Assembly (NCBI GenBank): GCA_017424085.1
Contig: JAFPBP010000113.1
Coordinates: 1 to 9,470 of the forward strand
From: Clostridia bacterium
GTDB lineage: Bacteria; Bacillota; Clostridia; Oscillospirales; UBA644
Direction: 5' to 3'
Length of the DNA stretch: 9,470 bases
Made by a program: the position numbers and the translations under genes. Each line of letters starts with the position of its first letter. The stretch's first letter is position 1. The notes beneath the pieces are model-generated. The model was not told where the DNA came from, ran no database searches, and worked only from the letters and a program-made list of their open reading frames with translations. Below are positions 6,955-9,470 of the stretch, piece after piece.

Positions 6955-6961
6955 ATACAAT
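6934..6961 (+). promoter_or_regulatory. Putative sigma-E-type promoter of spmA-spmB
   Basis: CATACAAT (6954-6961) matches the sigma-E -10 consensus CATACAnT. ACATACT (6934-6940), 13 bases upstream, holds the ATA core of the -35 element. The -10 box is 9 bases before the GGGGAG ribosome-binding site, so the leader is short. In Bacillus subtilis the dacB-spmA-spmB operon belongs to the sigma-E regulon, which fits this call. Confidence 0.5.
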
Positions 6962-6982
6962 GAAGTGAAAGGGGAGAGGTTT

Positions 6983-7552
6983 ATGATCGGCTGGATCTGC
7001 TTTGCGTTGATCGGAATCGGCACGGTGTACGGCGTAATGCACGGGACCTTGGGGCAAATCACGGAGGAATTGCTGTCCGTTCCCGAATCGGTGATGGCGC
7101 TTCTTTTGAAAACGGGCGGGGTGCTTTGTCTGTTTTGCGGTATCATGCGAGTTGCCGAAGCCGGTGGGTTGGTGGGAGGTTTTTCACGGATCCTGTCCCG
7201 TCCCCTTGGGGTTCTGATGCCCCGAACCAAAACCGATCCCGAGCTTTTGGCTTGCTCTGCCATGAATCTTGCGTCCAATTTCTTTGGTTTGGGGAACGCC
7301 GCCACGCCCTACGGACTCCGCGCCTGCGGACGCATGAACGATGGAACGATCTCCCGCTCCCTTGCCGTGTTCTTGATTCTGAATACCTGCTCGGTGCAGT
7401 TGCTCCCAACGACGATTTTTGCCCTCCGCGTTGCTGAAGGCGCTGAAAACCCGACCGACATTCTCCCCGCCGTCTGGATCGTGCAGGGGGTAACCTGCGC
7501 TGTCGGAGTGCTTTTGGTAAGGCTGATGGTTCGGGAGGGGAAGAAGGTATGA
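6983..7552 (+). CDS. spmA: Spore maturation protein A
   Basis: A protein of 189 residues from the ATG at 6983, which has a GGGGAG ribosome-binding site 6 bases upstream. A GTG at 6965 is in frame but has no such site and lies at the edge of the inverted repeat. SpmA is a polytopic membrane protein of the nucleoside-recognition/Gate-domain family, needed with SpmB for proper dehydration of the spore core and heat resistance; the molecular mechanism is not known. The signature NLASNFFGLGNAATPYGL (95-112) is present. Hydrophobic segments lie at about 1-20, 37-58, 126-148 and 160-182. The length is close to the Bacillus protein (about 196). It overlaps spmB by 4 bases (ATGA), so the two are translationally coupled. 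The gene order spmA-spmB and the divergent cortex-modifying deacetylase support a sporulation module. Confidence 0.95.
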   Translation: MIGWICFALIGIGTVYGVMHGTLGQITEELLSVPESVMALLLKTGGVLCLFCGIMRVAEAGGLVGGFSRILSRPLGVLMPRTKTDPELLACSAMNLASNFFGLGNAATPYGLRACGRMNDGTISRSLAVFLILNTCSVQLLPTTIFALRVAEGAENPTDILPAVWIVQGVTCAVGVLLVRLMVREGKKV

Positions 7553-8046
7553 TCCCGATTTTAATCCTGTTCGTTTTGGGGATGGGGTTGATCCACGGCG
7601 TCCCCATCCTTTCATCCTTCGCGCAGGGGGTAAGGGAGGGGGTTCAGACTTGTCTGCGGATCTTTCCCACGATGATGCTGATTCTGATCTCGGTGAGTGT
7701 GTTTCGCGCATCGGGCGCGCTGGATTTCATGATCGGGTTGATCGCTCCCGTGTGTGACACATTGTCGATCCCGTCCCCGATCGTCCCATTGGTGTTGATG
7801 CGCCCCCTTTCGGGGGGAGGGTCCTTGTCTCTTTGCTCGGAGATCTTGGACCGCTTCGGGGCGGATTCCTTGGTCGGGCGCATTGCCTGCGTACTGTCAG
7901 CCTCCACCGAAACCACCTTTTATACCCTTGGAATCTACTTGGGGGGAGCCAACCCGAAGGGGCTGTGGAGGGTGATCTCTGCCGCATTGATCTGTGATGC
8001 TTTGACGGTTCTTCTTTCCGCGTGGGTCTGCAATCTGATATTTTAA
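7549..8046 (+). CDS. spmB: Spore maturation protein B
   Basis: A protein of 165 residues, partner of SpmA and from the same Gate/nucleoside-recognition membrane family. Its start ATG overlaps the spmA stop in ATGA, and a GGAGG sequence 10 bases upstream, inside spmA, serves as the ribosome-binding site. Hydrophobic segments lie at about 3-20, 38-52, 56-70 and 142-163. The family signatures are RPLSGGGSL (85-93; usual form RPLSGSGA) and STETTFYTLGIYLG (119-132). It is slightly shorter than the Bacillus protein (about 178) but appears complete. SpmA and SpmB act together in spore core dehydration; dacB, which accompanies them in Bacillus, is not in this window. The gene ends just before a hairpin shared with the convergent dehydrogenase gene. 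Confidence 0.95.
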   Translation: MIPILILFVLGMGLIHGVPILSSFAQGVREGVQTCLRIFPTMMLILISVSVFRASGALDFMIGLIAPVCDTLSIPSPIVPLVLMRPLSGGGSLSLCSEILDRFGADSLVGRIACVLSASTETTFYTLGIYLGGANPKGLWRVISAALICDALTVLLSAWVCNLIF

Positions 8047-8050
8047 GCGC

Positions 8051-8080
8051 AAAAATGCCGTCGGATTTACCGACGGCATT
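8051..8080 (-). terminator. Hairpin terminator between convergent spmB and FAD dehydrogenase genes
   Basis: The stem AATGCCGTCGG (8054-8064) pairs perfectly with CCGACGGCATT (8070-8080) around the loop ATTTA. Read leftward it ends in five T (8055-8051), so it is a good terminator for the leftward dehydrogenase gene. Read rightward it is followed by T-rich but interrupted sequence, so its effect on spmB transcripts is less certain. Confidence 0.85.
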
Positions 8081-8087
8081 GATGTTG

Positions 8088-9470
8088 TTACTGTTCTTCT
8101 GCGGCAAGTCTGCGTCCCATGAGAACGCCCATGACCGATGCCATCATCAGGCCTCGGGTCCAACCGCTGGAATCGCCCAGACAGTAGAGACCGGGAACGC
8201 TGGTGTTGAACTCCTTGTCCATCTGCACGCGATTGCTGTAGAACTTCAGCTCGGGAGAATAGAGAAGGGTTTCGGTGGAGGCAAACCCGGGAACCACGTG
8301 GTTCAGTGCGTGAATGAAGTTGATGATGTTCGTCATTGCACGGTAGGGGATTGCCGCCGTGATGTCGCCCGCAACCGCATCGGGAAGGGTCGGCTTCAGG
8401 TTGGAGTGACTCAACTCCTTTTCCCAGGTGCGCTTTCCGTCCAGAATATCGCCGAAGCGCTGAACGAGGATCTGTCCGTTCGCCAGCATGTTGGACAATT
8501 CTCCAACCTTCTGCGCGTAGGCGATGGGCTGATTGAAGGGCACGCTGAAGTTGTGGGAAACGAGAATGGCAAGGTTCGTGTTGTTGGACTTCAGTTCCTT
8601 GTAAGAATGTCCGTTGACCACCGCAAGGTCGTTGTCGTAGTTCTCCTGACTGACGAATCCTCCGGGGTTCTGGCAGAAGGTACGGACCTTATTTTTGAAG
8701 GGCTTGGGATAACCGATCAGCTTCGATTCGTAAAGAACCTTGTTGACCTGCTCCATGACCTCGTTGCGGACCTCGACGCGTACGCCGATATCAACCGTAC
8801 CGGGGCGATGCTCGATGCCGTGCTCGGTGCACAGATGCTCCAGCCATTCTGCGCCGCGGCGTCCCGTGGCAACCACCACGTGCTCCGCCTCCACGGTGAT
8901 CTCGTCTGCGCCCTTTTTCAGATAGGCGCCTTTGCAGACGTGATCTTGGATCATCAGGTTGGTGCATTCGTATCCGAAGAGCATTTCCACGCCGTTCTGC
9001 AGAAGATATTGCTCGATGGCGTAGTAAATGTCCTGCGCCTTTTCGGTTCCGAGGTGACGGATCGGGCAGTCAACCAGCTTCAGTCCCGCCTCGATGGCGC
9101 GCTTGCGGATCTCCTTGACCTCTTCGGGGTTGCTGACCCCTTCCACGTGCTCGTCGGCTCCGAATTCCAGATAGATTCCATCAGTATACTTGATGGTTTC
9201 TTCTGCCAGATCCTCGCCGATCAGCTCGGGCAGAGCGCCTCCCACGTCGGGGCTCAGGGACAGCTTTCCGTCCGAGAATGCTCCCGCACCGGAAAATCCG
9301 GTGGTGATATGGCAATAGGGCTTACAGTTAACGCATTTTTTTGTTTTCGCTTTGGGGCAGCTGCGGTGTTCGATGGCAGCACCCTTTTCGGCGATCAGGA
9401 TGCTTTTTTTGCTTCCTTTGCGAATCAGCTCCAGGGCGGTAAAAATACCTGCAGGACCTGCGCCGATGAT
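8088..9470 (-). CDS. FAD-dependent dehydrogenase (COG2509-type NAD(P)/FAD oxidoreductase), 5' end missing
   Basis: The frame is open from the stop codon to the right edge: 460 residues are visible and only a few N-terminal residues are missing. A GTG at 9245 is an internal Val and should not be used as a start, since it would remove the cofactor site. The first visible residues, IIGAGPAGIFTALEL, are the Rossmann GxGxxG dinucleotide-binding motif. They are followed by a four-Cys cluster (RSCPKAKTKKCVNCKPYC; Cys38, 46, 49 and 53 of the visible part) and GFSGAGAFSDGKLS. Later come VVVATGRRGAEWL, PGGFVSQEN and a C-terminal FAD-contact segment VPGLYCLGDSSGWTRG. This order is typical of the COG2509 'uncharacterised FAD-dependent dehydrogenase' family common in Clostridia. 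Substrate and physiological role are not established. The cysteines could hold an iron-sulfur cluster or zinc, or be redox-active; this is inference. Confidence 0.9.
   Translation of the reverse strand: MIGAGPAGIFTALELIRKGSKKSILIAEKGAAIEHRSCPKAKTKKCVNCKPYCHITTGFSGAGAFSDGKLSLSPDVGGALPELIGEDLAEETIKYTDGIYLEFGADEHVEGVSNPEEVKEIRKRAIEAGLKLVDCPIRHLGTEKAQDIYYAIEQYLLQNGVEMLFGYECTNLMIQDHVCKGAYLKKGADEITVEAEHVVVATGRRGAEWLEHLCTEHGIEHRPGTVDIGVRVEVRNEVMEQVNKVLYESKLIGYPKPFKNKVRTFCQNPGGFVSQENYDNDLAVVNGHSYKELKSNNTNLAILVSHNFSVPFNQPIAYAQKVGELSNMLANGQILVQRFGDILDGKRTWEKELSHSNLKPTLPDAVAGDITAAIPYRAMTNIINFIHALNHVVPGFASTETLLYSPELKFYSNRVQMDKEFNTSVPGLYCLGDSSGWTRGLMMASVMGVLMGRRLAAEEQ

Larger units (their letters stand above)
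6923..6964. repeat. 11-bp perfect inverted repeat between divergent pdaA-like gene and spmA
   Basis: TTCATTGTATG (6923-6933) and CATACAATGAA (6954-6964) are exact reverse complements separated by 20 bases. Each arm contains one of the two CATACAAT -10-like elements, pointing outward to its own gene. The repeat may simply reflect two similar promoters back to back, or it may be a regulator site. Confidence 0.85.

Noticed and set aside
8088..9245. A GTG at 9245 as the start of the dehydrogenase gene
   Set aside because: The frame continues to the window edge and encodes the GxGxxG motif and the cysteine cluster. The gene is truncated by the window and not short.

Overview
The window comes from a bacterial chromosome of moderate GC (roughly half). 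It most likely belongs to an endospore-forming member of the Bacillota, probably an uncultured or gut-type Clostridia. The evidence is a complete spmA-spmB pair, a PdaA-type polysaccharide deacetylase, strong AAGGAGG-like ribosome-binding sites, and a promoter region resembling sporulation sigma-E promoters. There are no phage genes, insertion sequences, CRISPR arrays, tRNAs or rRNAs. Genes are tightly packed and no gene-free stretch exceeds about 115 bases.

Left block (1-2645, + strand): the 3' end of an integral-membrane ICMT/PEMT-type methyltransferase, a LURP-one-related (tubby-fold, YxjI-like) protein, and a cytoplasmic clan-A (GH42-like) glycoside hydrolase. They run in one direction with gaps of 10 and about 36 bases and end at a strong intrinsic terminator with a 13-bp perfect stem.

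Middle block (2652-6015, - strand): a promoter with a perfect TTGACA -35 box drives a compact GH78-like alpha-L-rhamnosidase followed 11 bases later by a MATE-family exporter. This is a convincing two-gene operon converging on the glycoside hydrolase of the left block. The two hydrolases lack signal peptides, so they probably act on imported glycosides. The rhamnosidase-exporter pairing suggests, but does not prove, release and disposal of an aglycone or other product.

Sporulation block (6053-8080): a membrane-anchored PdaA-like deacetylase (- strand, own terminator) is divergent from spmA-spmB (+ strand, overlapping by 4 bases). The short intergenic region carries an 11-bp perfect inverted repeat. 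Its two arms each contain CATACAAT, the sigma-E -10 element, one facing each gene. This suggests coordinated mother-cell expression of a cortex/core-maturation module.

Right block (8088-9470, - strand): a COG2509-type FAD-dependent dehydrogenase with an N-terminal Rossmann motif and a four-cysteine cluster. It runs off the right edge and is missing only its first few residues. It converges on spmB across a shared hairpin terminator.

The window looks like ordinary chromosome with good functional clues. I did not find a clearly novel defence, mobile or RNA system. The items most worth checking are the symmetric sporulation promoter, the rhamnosidase-MATE operon and the unassigned glycoside hydrolase.
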